From assembly GCF_014654895.1 (NCBI RefSeq), contig NZ_BNBE01000004.1:124001-188000 (forward strand): a DNA stretch of 64,000 nt. Direction: 5' to 3'. Below the pieces are notes generated by a model that was not told the origin of the DNA, did no database searches, and saw only the letters and a list, made by a program, of their open reading frames with translations. A program made the position numbers and the translations under genes. How positions within the stretch are numbered: position 1 is the first letter of the stretch; every line of letters begins with the position of its first letter. Of this stretch, positions 34,779-42,800 are shown in pieces. This DNA is from Streptomyces filamentosus. Its GTDB lineage: Bacteria > Actinomycetota > Actinomycetes > Streptomycetales > Streptomycetaceae.

Positions 34779-35756
34779 TCAGGGGGCGTCGCCTGGGACC
34801 GGGTCCGAGTTCGGGTTCGGATTCGGGTCCTGGTTCGGATTCGGGTCCGGGTCCTGGTCCGGGTCCGGGTCTTGGTCCGGGTCCGGGTCCGGATCCTGGT
34901 TCGGGTTCGGATCTGGGTCCGGGGGTTCCTGCCGGGCCCCGGCGGACGTGACGACGGCGGCCAGGTCGCTGCCCGCGCGGAGCAGGGCCACGGTCCTTTC
35001 CGCGATCCCGTCGAGGCGCCGCCGGAGGAGGCGTCGCGTCTCCTCCGGGCCGCCGAGGCCGGTCAGGGAGTCCATGACGGCGCGCACCTCGGGGATGCCG
35101 TGGCCACCGCCGCGCAGGGCCGCCACGATGCGGGCCGCCCGGATCGCCGGAAGGCCGTACCGGCGCGCCCGCAGCGAGGTCACGCGCTCCGGCGCGACGA
35201 GGCCCTCCTGCTCCCAGAAGCGCAGGGTCGAGGAGCGCACGCCGAGCGCGGAGGCCAGCTCCGTGATCGTCATCGTGTCCCTCTCCTCCTCCCCCTCTCC
35301 CGCCTCCCCTCCTCCCCCGCTCTCCGGGGCGTTCCTCTCGTCCTGGATGGCGCGCAGGGCCCGCTGGGCGCGCAGGGCCTCGTCCCGTTCGCGGGCGAGC
35401 CGGACGTGGACCGCGCCGATCGCCGCGGCGGCCGTCTCGACCGTCCCCGTCCGCAGCTCCGCGAGCGTGCTCCGGGCCTCGACGGGCCCGACGGCGGCGG
35501 CGAGTCCGCGATAGGCGCGCAGGGCCCGGACGTGGACCGGGGCGTAGGAGCGGTAGCCGTTGGCCGCGCGGGCGGCCGGCGGGATGACCCCCAGCCCTTC
35601 CAGGTCGCGGACCTGCTGCGCCGAATAGCCCGACTCCCTGGCGACGTCGGCGGTCCGCAGCGGCACCCGCCCCGGCCCGGCCGTGCGCTCGCGGCCGGTC
35701 TCAGTCTCAGTCCCGCTCCCGGCCTCGGTCCCGCTCCCGGCCTCGTTCCTGCTCAT
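34779..35756 (-). CDS. MerR-family regulator with two MerR helix-turn-helix domains
   Basis: The 325-residue protein contains two MerR winged-helix domains. The first is at about residues 30-100 (VPLRTADVARESGYSAQQVR, NGYRSYAPVHVRALRAYRGL). The second is at about 160-260 (MTITELASALGVRSSTLRFW, RYGLPAIRAARIVAALRGGG). They are separated by an acidic, Gly-rich insert. The C-terminal about 45 residues are a repetitive Asp-Pro/Asn-Pro tail encoded by hexanucleotide repeats. The layout resembles TioE-type actinobacterial regulators. The direct repeats at 35775-35795 in the divergent promoter are candidate operators for it and the DUF6194 gene. The ligand is unknown. Confidence 0.85.
   Translation of the reverse strand: MSRNEAGSGTEAGSGTETETGRERTAGPGRVPLRTADVARESGYSAQQVRDLEGLGVIPPAARAANGYRSYAPVHVRALRAYRGLAAAVGPVEARSTLAELRTGTVETAAAAIGAVHVRLARERDEALRAQRALRAIQDERNAPESGGGGEAGEGEEERDTMTITELASALGVRSSTLRFWEQEGLVAPERVTSLRARRYGLPAIRAARIVAALRGGGHGIPEVRAVMDSLTGLGGPEETRRLLRRRLDGIAERTVALLRAGSDLAAVVTSAGARQEPPDPDPNPNQDPDPDPDQDPDPDQDPDPNPNQDPNPNPNSDPVPGDAP
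34801..34922. repeat. Imperfect GGGTCC/GGTTCG hexanucleotide array
   Basis: About 120 bp of near-tandem 6-bp units (variants of GGGTCC, GGTTCG, GGATTC) encode the DP/NP tail of the double-MerR regulator. Length variation by slippage is likely. Confidence 0.75.
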
Positions 35757-35774
35757 CGGCGAACCCCACACAAG

Positions 35775-35795
35775 CACTTGAAGGTGACACTTGAA
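35775..35795. promoter_or_regulatory. Direct repeats CACTTGAA between double-MerR and DUF6194 genes
   Basis: Two identical CACTTGAA copies (35775-35782 and 35788-35795) are 13 bp apart, and the second ends 2 bp before the DUF6194 ATG. They are candidate MerR-type binding half-sites. Confidence 0.5.
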
Positions 35796-35797
35796 CC

Positions 35798-36271
35798 ATG
35801 AGTACGGACCCGAGTATGGAACAGATCATCGCGACCGTGCGGGGCTTCGACGGCGCGCACGTCCTCCGTCCGGAACCGGGCGGCGACTTCCCCGAGGTCG
35901 CCTGGGGGGACGTCTTCTTCTTCTACGCCCCCGACGGCCGGACGCCGGGGAACGTCCAGCCCTACGGGACGATCGTCACCAAGGACCAACCGGGTGACAC
36001 CGCCTCCGAGCTCGACTCGCCGGGCCGCTGGCGCGTGAACGTCCGCGTCGGCCGCGCGGTCTTCCGGGAGCTCACGGGAGAGGAGCCGCGCGGTCTCGTC
36101 CTGCCGCGCGACCACGCGGCCCCCGACGTCGTGGTGCCGCACCCGGTGTACGGGCCGCTCGGCTGGATCTCCGTCGTCAATCCCGGCGGGCGGACGGCGG
36201 ACACGGTCGTACGGCTGCTGCGCGACGCCCACGAGGCCGCCAGGGCCAGGAGCGCCCGGCGCGGGGTGTGA
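35798..36271 (+). CDS. DUF6194-family protein
   Basis: The 157-residue soluble protein begins MSTDPSMEQIIATVRGFDGA and has VAWGDVFFFYAPDGRTP, PYGTIVTKDQPGDTASEL, WRVNVRVGRAVFRELTGEEP and VVPHPVYGPLGWISVVNPG, the pattern of DUF6194 proteins, whose fold recalls YjbR/DUF1801-like small domains. Function is unknown. The lack of a ribosome-binding site before the ATG and the adjacent repeats suggest control by the divergent double-MerR protein, possibly on a leaderless mRNA. Confidence 0.8.
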   Translation: MSTDPSMEQIIATVRGFDGAHVLRPEPGGDFPEVAWGDVFFFYAPDGRTPGNVQPYGTIVTKDQPGDTASELDSPGRWRVNVRVGRAVFRELTGEEPRGLVLPRDHAAPDVVVPHPVYGPLGWISVVNPGGRTADTVVRLLRDAHEAARARSARRGV

Positions 36272-36286
36272 GGCGGCCGGCGGTCG

Positions 36287-36751
36287 TCAGGACGCCGGGG
36301 CCGAGGCGGGGGCGGCGTGCTGTTCGCGGACGGCGATCCGGGCCAGTTTCGTCAGCATCATGCCGTTGCGGATGGAGACGAGGTAGTCGACGGGGAGGCC
36401 GTGCATGCGGGTGCCGGGGCCCCGCAGGGGGTGCCATTCGAGGAGGAAGAGGGTGTTCTCGCCCCAGGGGACCAGGTTCATGGCGATGCGGGCCGCGCCG
36501 AAGGGTTCCGCCTTCGCCTCCAGTTCCAGGCGGCGCTCCGGCTCGCAGACGCGGACGACGCAGGTGTCGTCGAGGGTGAGGGGGCCGAGGCCCACCCGCA
36601 CCCGGAGGCGGGCGCCGACCTCGGGCCAGTGCGGGTCCGCGGCCGTGACCTGCTGGGTGCCCGAGACCCACTCCCCGTAGCGGTGGCCGTCGGCCAGCAG
36701 GCCCCACACGCGGGACGGCGGGCTCAGGATCAGACGGCGGTTCCGGGACAC
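36287..36751 (-). CDS. SRPBCC-family protein
   Basis: The 154-residue protein starts with GTG behind AAAGGCGG. Features are SRNRRLILSPPSRVWGLLAD, YGEWVSGTQQVTAADPHWPE, LTLDDTCVVRVCEPERRLEL and LVPWGENTLFLLEWHPLRGP, typical of START-like proteins related to coenzyme Q-binding or polyketide cyclases. It is convergent with DUF6194 (16 bp apart) and divergent from the VOC protein. Ligand unknown. Confidence 0.82.
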   Translation of the reverse strand: MSRNRRLILSPPSRVWGLLADGHRYGEWVSGTQQVTAADPHWPEVGARLRVRVGLGPLTLDDTCVVRVCEPERRLELEAKAEPFGAARIAMNLVPWGENTLFLLEWHPLRGPGTRMHGLPVDYLVSIRNGMMLTKLARIAVREQHAAPASAPAS

Positions 36752-36771
36752 CGCGACCGCCTTTCGTCTTC

Positions 36772-36792
36772 CGTCGTTCGTCGTTCGTCGTT
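36772..36792. repeat. Three tandem CGTCGTT heptamers
   Basis: Three exact 7-bp copies occur in the intergenic region upstream of the SRPBCC gene that starts at 36751. They could affect its promoter or be neutral. Confidence 0.6.
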
Positions 36793-36961
36793 CCGGAGGG
36801 AGATCGGTGGGGGACGGCGTCCCCGCTCCCGGCCGAGGCTAGCCGTACCGAGCCTCTCCCGCGCGTCCGGACGGCCGGCTTCGACGGGGGGCCGCTCTTC
36901 CCGCGCACCCGCGCGGCTTCCACACTGTGCGGGGACACCGCCGATCTCCGAGGGGGACGAG

Positions 36962-37594
36962 ATGCTGACCGGGATCGTGATCGACGCGGGGGACACCGCA
37001 CGCGTGGAACGCTTCTGGCGGGAGGCCACGCGGGGCCGGACGGGCGGCCTGCGGCTGCGGTTCGCCGCGACCGGGGAGCCGAGGACGGCGCGCAAGAACC
37101 GGATCCACCTGGACCTGGCCGGGGGGCCCGAGTGGGAGGCCGAGGTCGCGCGGCTGCTCGCGCTCGGCGCGACGCGGGCCGACATCGGCCAGGGGGACGT
37201 GCCGTGGGACGTGCTGGCCGATCCGGAGGGCAACGAGTTCTGCGTCCTGCGCCCGGGGCATCCCGGGGTGCTCGCCGACTCCGGCCTGGTCGCGGTCTGC
37301 CTCGACGTCGCCGAGGAGGACCTCCGTGCCCAGGCGGCCTTCTGGGAGTCCCGCACCGGATGGCACGCGGCCGAGCACCACGACCGGTGCACCCGGCTGC
37401 GCCGGACGCCCGCCGACCCGGTCGCGCTGGTGATGGGCCCGCCCTCGGCCCCGAAGGAGGGCCGGAACCGGATCCGGCTCGAAGTCGCCCCTCATGAGGG
37501 CGGGTCCGGGGACTTCGGCGGATGCGGGGAGTTCCTCGACGTCGGCGGGAACGAGTTCCACGTCACGCCCCGGCGGCCCCGGGCGCCTCGGTGA
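36962..37594 (+). CDS. VOC-family (glyoxalase-like) protein with two repeats
   Basis: The 210-residue protein has two beta-alpha-beta-beta-beta modules: MLTGIVIDAGDTARVERFWR to WDVLADPEGNEFCVLRPGH, and GLVAVCLDVAEEDLRAQAAF to FLDVGGNEFHVTPR. Each ends in the ADPEGNEF/DVGGNEF signature typical of Glyoxalase_6 domains in actinomycetes. No full metal set is clear, so a binding or resistance role is as likely as catalysis. GAGGGGGACGAG precedes the ATG. The 3' end overlaps the convergent DUF3291 gene by 32 bp. Confidence 0.85.
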   Translation: MLTGIVIDAGDTARVERFWREATRGRTGGLRLRFAATGEPRTARKNRIHLDLAGGPEWEAEVARLLALGATRADIGQGDVPWDVLADPEGNEFCVLRPGHPGVLADSGLVAVCLDVAEEDLRAQAAFWESRTGWHAAEHHDRCTRLRRTPADPVALVMGPPSAPKEGRNRIRLEVAPHEGGSGDFGGCGEFLDVGGNEFHVTPRRPRAPR

Positions 37595-38036
37595 AGGAGG
37601 CGAAGGTGAACGCGCGGGACGACGGTCCGTGCGCACGCAGGTCGGCGAGCCGGTCCAACGCCTCGCCGACCGTGGGGAGATGACCGGCGGGGACCCACCA
37701 GAGCACCAGGTGCGCCTCGACGTGCCGCTGGAACCACTCGCGGCGCCGCCGCATCACCTCCAGGTGGCCGCTGCGGTAGGCGAAGTCCCACAGGGCGTCC
37801 CGGGTCTCCCACACGCTGAGGTTGACGATGACGTTCTCGCCCGCCGGGCGCAGGCCGGTGGCGTCGGGCGTGCCCTCCTCCACGAGGCGCCACACGAAAC
37901 CGGGGGCGGCGTCGGCGGCGGCGTTGACCGGGTCGAGCAGCTCGACGAACGGCGCGGTGCGCGGGTCGTCGAGGGGGTGGCGGAGGGTGGCCAGGTTGAG
38001 CTGGGCGAGGTGGAAGGCGTGCGCGGACGGGATCAT
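37563..38036 (-). CDS. DUF3291-family protein (dimeric alpha-beta barrel)
   Basis: The 157-residue protein has HAFHLAQLNLATLRHPLDDP, FVELLDPVNAAADAAPGFVW, NVIVNLSVWETRDALWDFAY and HLVLWWVPAGHLPTVGEALD, the DUF3291 signature. The fold resembles small monooxygenases, but no activity is established. Its tail overlaps the VOC gene in the opposite direction. The ArsR-like regulator gene ends 31 bp before its start, so the two minus-strand genes may be cotranscribed. Confidence 0.82.
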   Translation of the reverse strand: MIPSAHAFHLAQLNLATLRHPLDDPRTAPFVELLDPVNAAADAAPGFVWRLVEEGTPDATGLRPAGENVIVNLSVWETRDALWDFAYRSGHLEVMRRRREWFQRHVEAHLVLWWVPAGHLPTVGEALDRLADLRAHGPSSRAFTFASFTEAPGAAGA

Positions 38037-38067
38037 GCCCTCATCCCAGCATGGCGCCTTTTCTATG

Positions 38068-38832
38068 TCAATCTTCGTTGTTTTTAGAAGGCTCGACGAC
38101 GTTCTCAGAAGGTTCGACGACCACGCAGCACTCCCCCGGCCGGGCGTCCATGCGGGCGCGGACGGGGCCGTCCGTGCCGAGCAGCCCTTCGAGCAGCGCG
38201 AGGTTCATCCCGCAGACCAGCGGCGGGAAGCGCTCGGAGACGGCGTGGAAGGGGCAGTTGCGCATGCGGACGACGGCCGTCTCCCCCTCCGTCACCTCCT
38301 GGGCCCCTTCGCCCCCTTCGGCTCTGTCGACTCCTTCGGCGCCTTCGGCTCCTTCCGGCCCGTCGCCCCTTTCGAGGTGGGGTTCGTACCCTCGGGCGGC
38401 CAGCATCCGCATGGCCTCGGCGAGGTCTCCGCAGGGCGCCTCCGCGCCGCGCAGGGCCTCGCCCCGGCGGCGCGCCGCCTCGTTGAGCAGGTCGTCCAGA
38501 CCGGCCTGTTCGGCGGCCTCGGCGAGCAGTTCGGCGGCGGTGCGGTAGTCGCGGCCGGGCAGCGACACCGACCGCTCGGCCCGCGCCCGCGCGTACACCT
38601 TGGCCGGGCGGCCCGCCCCCGGTCCCGAACGGCCCGTGAGGCGGCGGCTGCCGCTCTCCAGCAGCCCGGCCTCGGTCAGCTTGTCCAGGTGGTGCGCGGC
38701 GAGCGTGCGGGCCACCCCGGTCGCCTCGGCGGCCTCGTTGCGGCCGACCTCCCGGCCCTGCGCCGCCACGTACTCGTAGAGGCGGCGGCGCACCGGGTCG
38801 CCCAGTACCGCGATCGCGTCGATGTCCTTCAT
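38068..38832 (-). CDS. ArsR/DeoR-like regulator with C-terminal cysteine cluster (SufR-like)
   Basis: The 254-residue protein has an N-terminal winged helix (IAVLGDPVRRRLYEYVAAQG, RNEAAEATGVARTLAAHHLD) and a C-terminal region with MRNCPFHAVSERFPPLVCGM and PGECCVVVEPS. The C-x13-C...CC plus CPFH pattern is that of SufR-type and related ArsR-like regulators, which bind a metal or Fe-S cluster to sense iron or oxidants. An acidic low-complexity insert (about residues 150-185) is unusual. No suf genes are near. It is divergent from the 12.7-kb MoxR/VWA operon starting at 38980 and is its most likely local regulator, which is inference only. AGCATGCT (38836-38843) lies just upstream. Confidence 0.83.
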   Translation of the reverse strand: MKDIDAIAVLGDPVRRRLYEYVAAQGREVGRNEAAEATGVARTLAAHHLDKLTEAGLLESGSRRLTGRSGPGAGRPAKVYARARAERSVSLPGRDYRTAAELLAEAAEQAGLDDLLNEAARRRGEALRGAEAPCGDLAEAMRMLAARGYEPHLERGDGPEGAEGAEGVDRAEGGEGAQEVTEGETAVVRMRNCPFHAVSERFPPLVCGMNLALLEGLLGTDGPVRARMDARPGECCVVVEPSENVVEPSKNNED

Positions 38833-38979
38833 CCGAGCATGCTAATGACCTGCGGGGGAGGGCCGGGAGCGCGTTGTCAGTGGGGCCGCATAGATTCCTC
38901 CTCATACCGCAGTCCGGGGTGACGAGCCCCTGGTTCGGGCTGCGCGGACGAGAGACGTACGGGTGGAGGGGCGCGGCTG

Positions 38980-39837
38980 ATGGCGTGGCTGGATGCGGGT
39001 GAGGGGTACGAGGTCACCCTCGACGAGGGCGGACGGGTGGTCGCCCGCCGGTCCGGGGGGCGGCAGTTGAAGACCGTCCCGAAGGCGCTTCGGGACGATC
39101 CGGGGGTCGACCGGCTGCGGCGCCTGGCCGAGTGGCTGGACCGGCACGCGGACGCGTGCGTGGCGCAGGTGGACGCCTGGATGGTGTCCTCGCTGCCGGT
39201 GCCGACCGCGCTGATCGCCCGGGTCTGGCCGGACGAGGCGTGGCGGTCCGCGCTGCGCGACATGGCCGTCGTCGGGGACGACCCGGACGAGGTCGGCTTC
39301 CTGCGGGACGTGTCCGAGGACGGCGGGCTGAAGGTCGTCGACCTCGACGGCGAGACGGTCCGGATGGCGCCGCGCACGGTGACCGTGCCGCACCCGGTGC
39401 TCCTCCCCGACCTCGACGACGTGCGGGAGTTCGCCGCCGAACTGGGCATCACGCAGCGCGTGGAGCAGATCCACCGCGCCACCTGGACGCGCCCGGAGGC
39501 GTTCGCGGCGAACGCGACGGAGGTGCGGGACTACGCGGGCGGCAAGTTCGCCTCCCGCTTCGGGCTCGCCGCGCGGGCCACCGGCCTCGGCTACCGGGTC
39601 TCCGGCGGCTACGCCACCTGCAAGGTGCGGGACGGCGGCCGCGGCACCGAGGCGTCGGTGTGGATCGGCGAGCCGTACTGGGACGGGGAGTCGGAGACCG
39701 GCGGACTGGGCTGGCACGACGACGAGGGCCGCGCGGTGCGGCTCGACGAGGTCGGACCGGTCGCCTGGTCCGAGGGGATGCGCATGGCCGCCGCGCTCTA
39801 CGCCGGCCGCACGATCGAAGAGGGTGGGAACGCGTGA
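38980..39837 (+). CDS. DUF4132-domain protein, first gene of MoxR/VWA operon
   Basis: The 285-residue protein matches DUF4132: KALRDDPGVDRLRRLAEWLD, CVAQVDAWMVSSLPVPTALI, DVSEDGGLKVVDLDG, VTVPHPVLLPDLDDVREFAA, and AGGKFASRFGLAARATGLGY. DUF4132 occurs in E. coli MolR and YehI, which sit beside a MoxR-like ATPase, a VWA protein and a SWIM protein. In those proteins the domain is part of 1000-residue chains; here it is a separate gene. GGAGGGG lies 10-12 nt before the ATG. Its stop overlaps the next start (GTGA). Its role is unknown; it may be a partner or substrate-recognition subunit of the ATPase. Confidence 0.8.
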   Translation: MAWLDAGEGYEVTLDEGGRVVARRSGGRQLKTVPKALRDDPGVDRLRRLAEWLDRHADACVAQVDAWMVSSLPVPTALIARVWPDEAWRSALRDMAVVGDDPDEVGFLRDVSEDGGLKVVDLDGETVRMAPRTVTVPHPVLLPDLDDVREFAAELGITQRVEQIHRATWTRPEAFAANATEVRDYAGGKFASRFGLAARATGLGYRVSGGYATCKVRDGGRGTEASVWIGEPYWDGESETGGLGWHDDEGRAVRLDEVGPVAWSEGMRMAAALYAGRTIEEGGNA

Positions 39838-42800
39838 CCGGCACGACCGCTACGAACGGCACGACCACGGTGGACGGCACCGCGAACGGCACCGCCGGCG
39901 GCACGACCGCGGCGGACGGCGCCGCGCTGCTCGACGCCGGGGCCGTGCTCCCGGTCGGCACCGCGGGGGCCGGACCCGCCGCCGTGGAGCTGACCGCGCG
40001 GACCTACCGCCACCCGGTGCTCGGCGAGGACCGGGTCGTGGTGCGGCTGACCGCCGCCGAGCTCGGCGCCGCCGAGGACCTGGCCGCGGGCTTCCTCGGC
40101 CTCGAACCCGCCGCCGAACCGGTCGTGGTGGGCCTGGGCCGGCGTCAGGAGCTCGGCTTCCCCGAGTGGGTGCTGGTGCACCACCCGGAGGACGGCCACC
40201 ACGCGCTCGCCGTCGTGCCCGAGCTGGACCGGCTCGCGCGGCAGGCGAAGACCAAGCCCAAGGCGGCGCTCGACGCCTGCCTCGAACTCGCCGGCCGGCT
40301 CGCGGCCTCCGTCCCCCACTTCCTGCCCGTCTTCTACGAGCAGTCCGCGCGGATCTTCCTCGCGGTGGAGAACACCACGTACGCGGGGCAGCTGTTCGGC
40401 CGGGCCCGCACCAGCGAGGCACAGCACGGGCTGCCCGTCGACGAGGACCGGCTCGACGCCGTGTTCCTGGAGTTCGCGCTCGCCGGCGCGCTGCCGGTGA
40501 AGGTGCTGTCCGGGTACGGCAAGGAGCTGTCGGCGCGCCTGGCGCCCCAGGAGGCGTACGAGCGGTTCCGCCGCCTGTGCGTGCGCCGCACCGCCGGCGG
40601 GCTCGCCCCGTCCGCGCAGGCCGCCACCGAGCTGCGGCGGCTCGCCCGCGCGGCGGGCCTGCCCGCCGCGGAGGCCGAGCAGGACCACCTCGCCGAACTG
40701 CTGCCGCTGCCGGCCACCCTCCGGGCGGCGACGGGCTGGTGGAAGGCGCAGCGCGGCGCGCTCGTCGCCCTGGCCCGGCGCGTGCCGGCGGTCCGCGGCA
40801 CCCTGCTGACGCTGACCCCGTCGTCGGACGACGGCGCCCTGAGCGAGCTGTGGCTGGAGATCCTCGCGGAGTCCGGCGCGGAGGCGGGCCTCGTCGACGC
40901 GGACCTGCCCGCAGAGGAGCGGTGCGCCGACGGCGCCGACGGCTGGCTGGAGCGCTTCCACGCCGCCCGGCACCGCGGCTGGGGCCCCCGGCCGACGCCG
41001 ACGGCGCTGCTCGACCTGGTCGAGCGGGCGGCGGACCGGATCCGGGAGGGGCTGGCGGCCCGCCCCGAGGGCCGCCGCGAGGTGCGGATCGGCATCGAGG
41101 ACGCCAACCTGCTGGACCTGCTGCTCGCCCTGGACATCCCCGTCACCGCCCCGGCGCCCGAGAAGGAATCGGGCGGCCGGCGGTACGGCGTCTCGCTGGA
41201 CCTGACGGACTGGCACAACTCCGAGCGGCCCCGGGACCTGGCCGCGCTCGCCGCCGACCCGCGTTTCCACCGGGCCTTCGACCGGGGCGCGGACTCCTTC
41301 AACGGCGGCGGCCACGGCGAGGACGTGATGCGCCGGCTGGCCGGGGCGGCCGGCGGCCGCGAGCTGCTGGCCCGCTGGACCCGCGCGGTCGCCCGGAAGT
41401 CGGTGGCGGCCGGACTCCCCGGCCTGCCGGACGCCCTGTCCACCCTGTCGTGGCTGCCGTCCGAGGCGCTGGCGCTCGCGCCGGACGAGGTGGCCGCCGC
41501 GGCGGGCGCCGACCTCGGCGAGACGCTGGCGCGGACCCTGCGCGGCGGGCTGTGGGAGGAGCTCGGGTGGCCCGAGTGGGAGCGGGCGGTGGCGGAGCTG
41601 TCGCCGGGCCGGTCCGACGCGGAGGGACTGACCGTCGCCGAGGCGTGGCCCTACCTGATCGTGGCGAACGCCACCCAGGCCCGGGTCATCGGCGCGGACT
41701 CCACCGTCCTCGTCCACGACCTGCGCGTCCCGTCCTCCGCGTCCTCGGTCCGCAGCCGCGGCTTCCACTACGTGGACGGCGCCCTGTTCGTGTTCTGGAG
41801 CGCGTACGGCAGCGGCACGGCGCAGGGCTACTGGCACACCGCGCCCGACCGGCTGGTCACCCTCGACGAGAACGTCAATCACTGGTCCCTGCGGTCCGGT
41901 CAGGTCAGCCTCCCGCTGCCCGGCGGCGGCCGCACCACCGGGCGCGGCGTGCTGCACCCCGGCGACAGCCGCCTCCCCCAGGAGGCCGCCGTGATCTCCG
42001 ACGGGACGTCGTACTGGGTGTACGAGAACGGCGGCGGCACGGACGAGAGCGGCTGGGTCGAGTACGACCCCGCCGAGGGCGCCTACGGGCGGCGCTCGCA
42101 GCCCGGCTTCCTGGCCGACGCGCTGCGGCCGCACGGCCCGGACGCCGTGCTCGGGGCGTTCTCCTCCTGGCTGCGGCCCGCCCCCGCCGTGGAGGGCTCC
42201 GTCCTGGGCGCGCCCGTCGACGGCCTGCTGGGCTGGCGCGTGGTCCGGCTGCCCGGGAACGGCTGGCACGCGGACGACCTCGCGGGACGCACGGTGACCC
42301 TGCCGGAGGGGGCCCAGCTGCCGCTCGCGGCGGTGGCCTTCCCCGGCGACGACCGCCCGCGCGCCCTGAGCCGGGAGTGGCGGACGCTCGCCCTCACCGA
42401 CCCGGACGGCGTCGTCACGCTGACGAGCGAAGGCGGACGGAACGACCTGTTCCGCACCGCGTCGTCGCTGCTCCCGCCGCTCCCCTTCCTGTACGCGCTG
42501 CGCGCCCGCGACCCTCGGGGCTCGGCCGCGCTGCGCGCCGCCGACGGCGGGACCACCGGCACGCTGCTGAAGGCGGCCGCCGCCACGCAGCGCGTGGAGG
42601 ACGTCGCGGCCCTCGTGCGCGACGCGTTCCCGGCGCTGACCGCGCCCGAGCTCGTCGCCGGCGTGGTGAAGGCGCTGGGCTTCGCCGTCCGGCAGCAGAA
42701 GGCCCTGGACGCGGTCGCCGCCCGTCTCGACCCGGCGGGCGCGCCCGTCGCGGAGCGGGCCGGGGGCCCGGCCGACCGGATCCTCGCCCAGGCGCTCAAC

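Noticed and set aside
34801..34922. Repeat array that might look like a CRISPR or VNTR locus
   Set aside because: Units are 6 bp, lack spacers and lie in frame within the MerR gene, giving a DP/NP tail. No cas genes are present.
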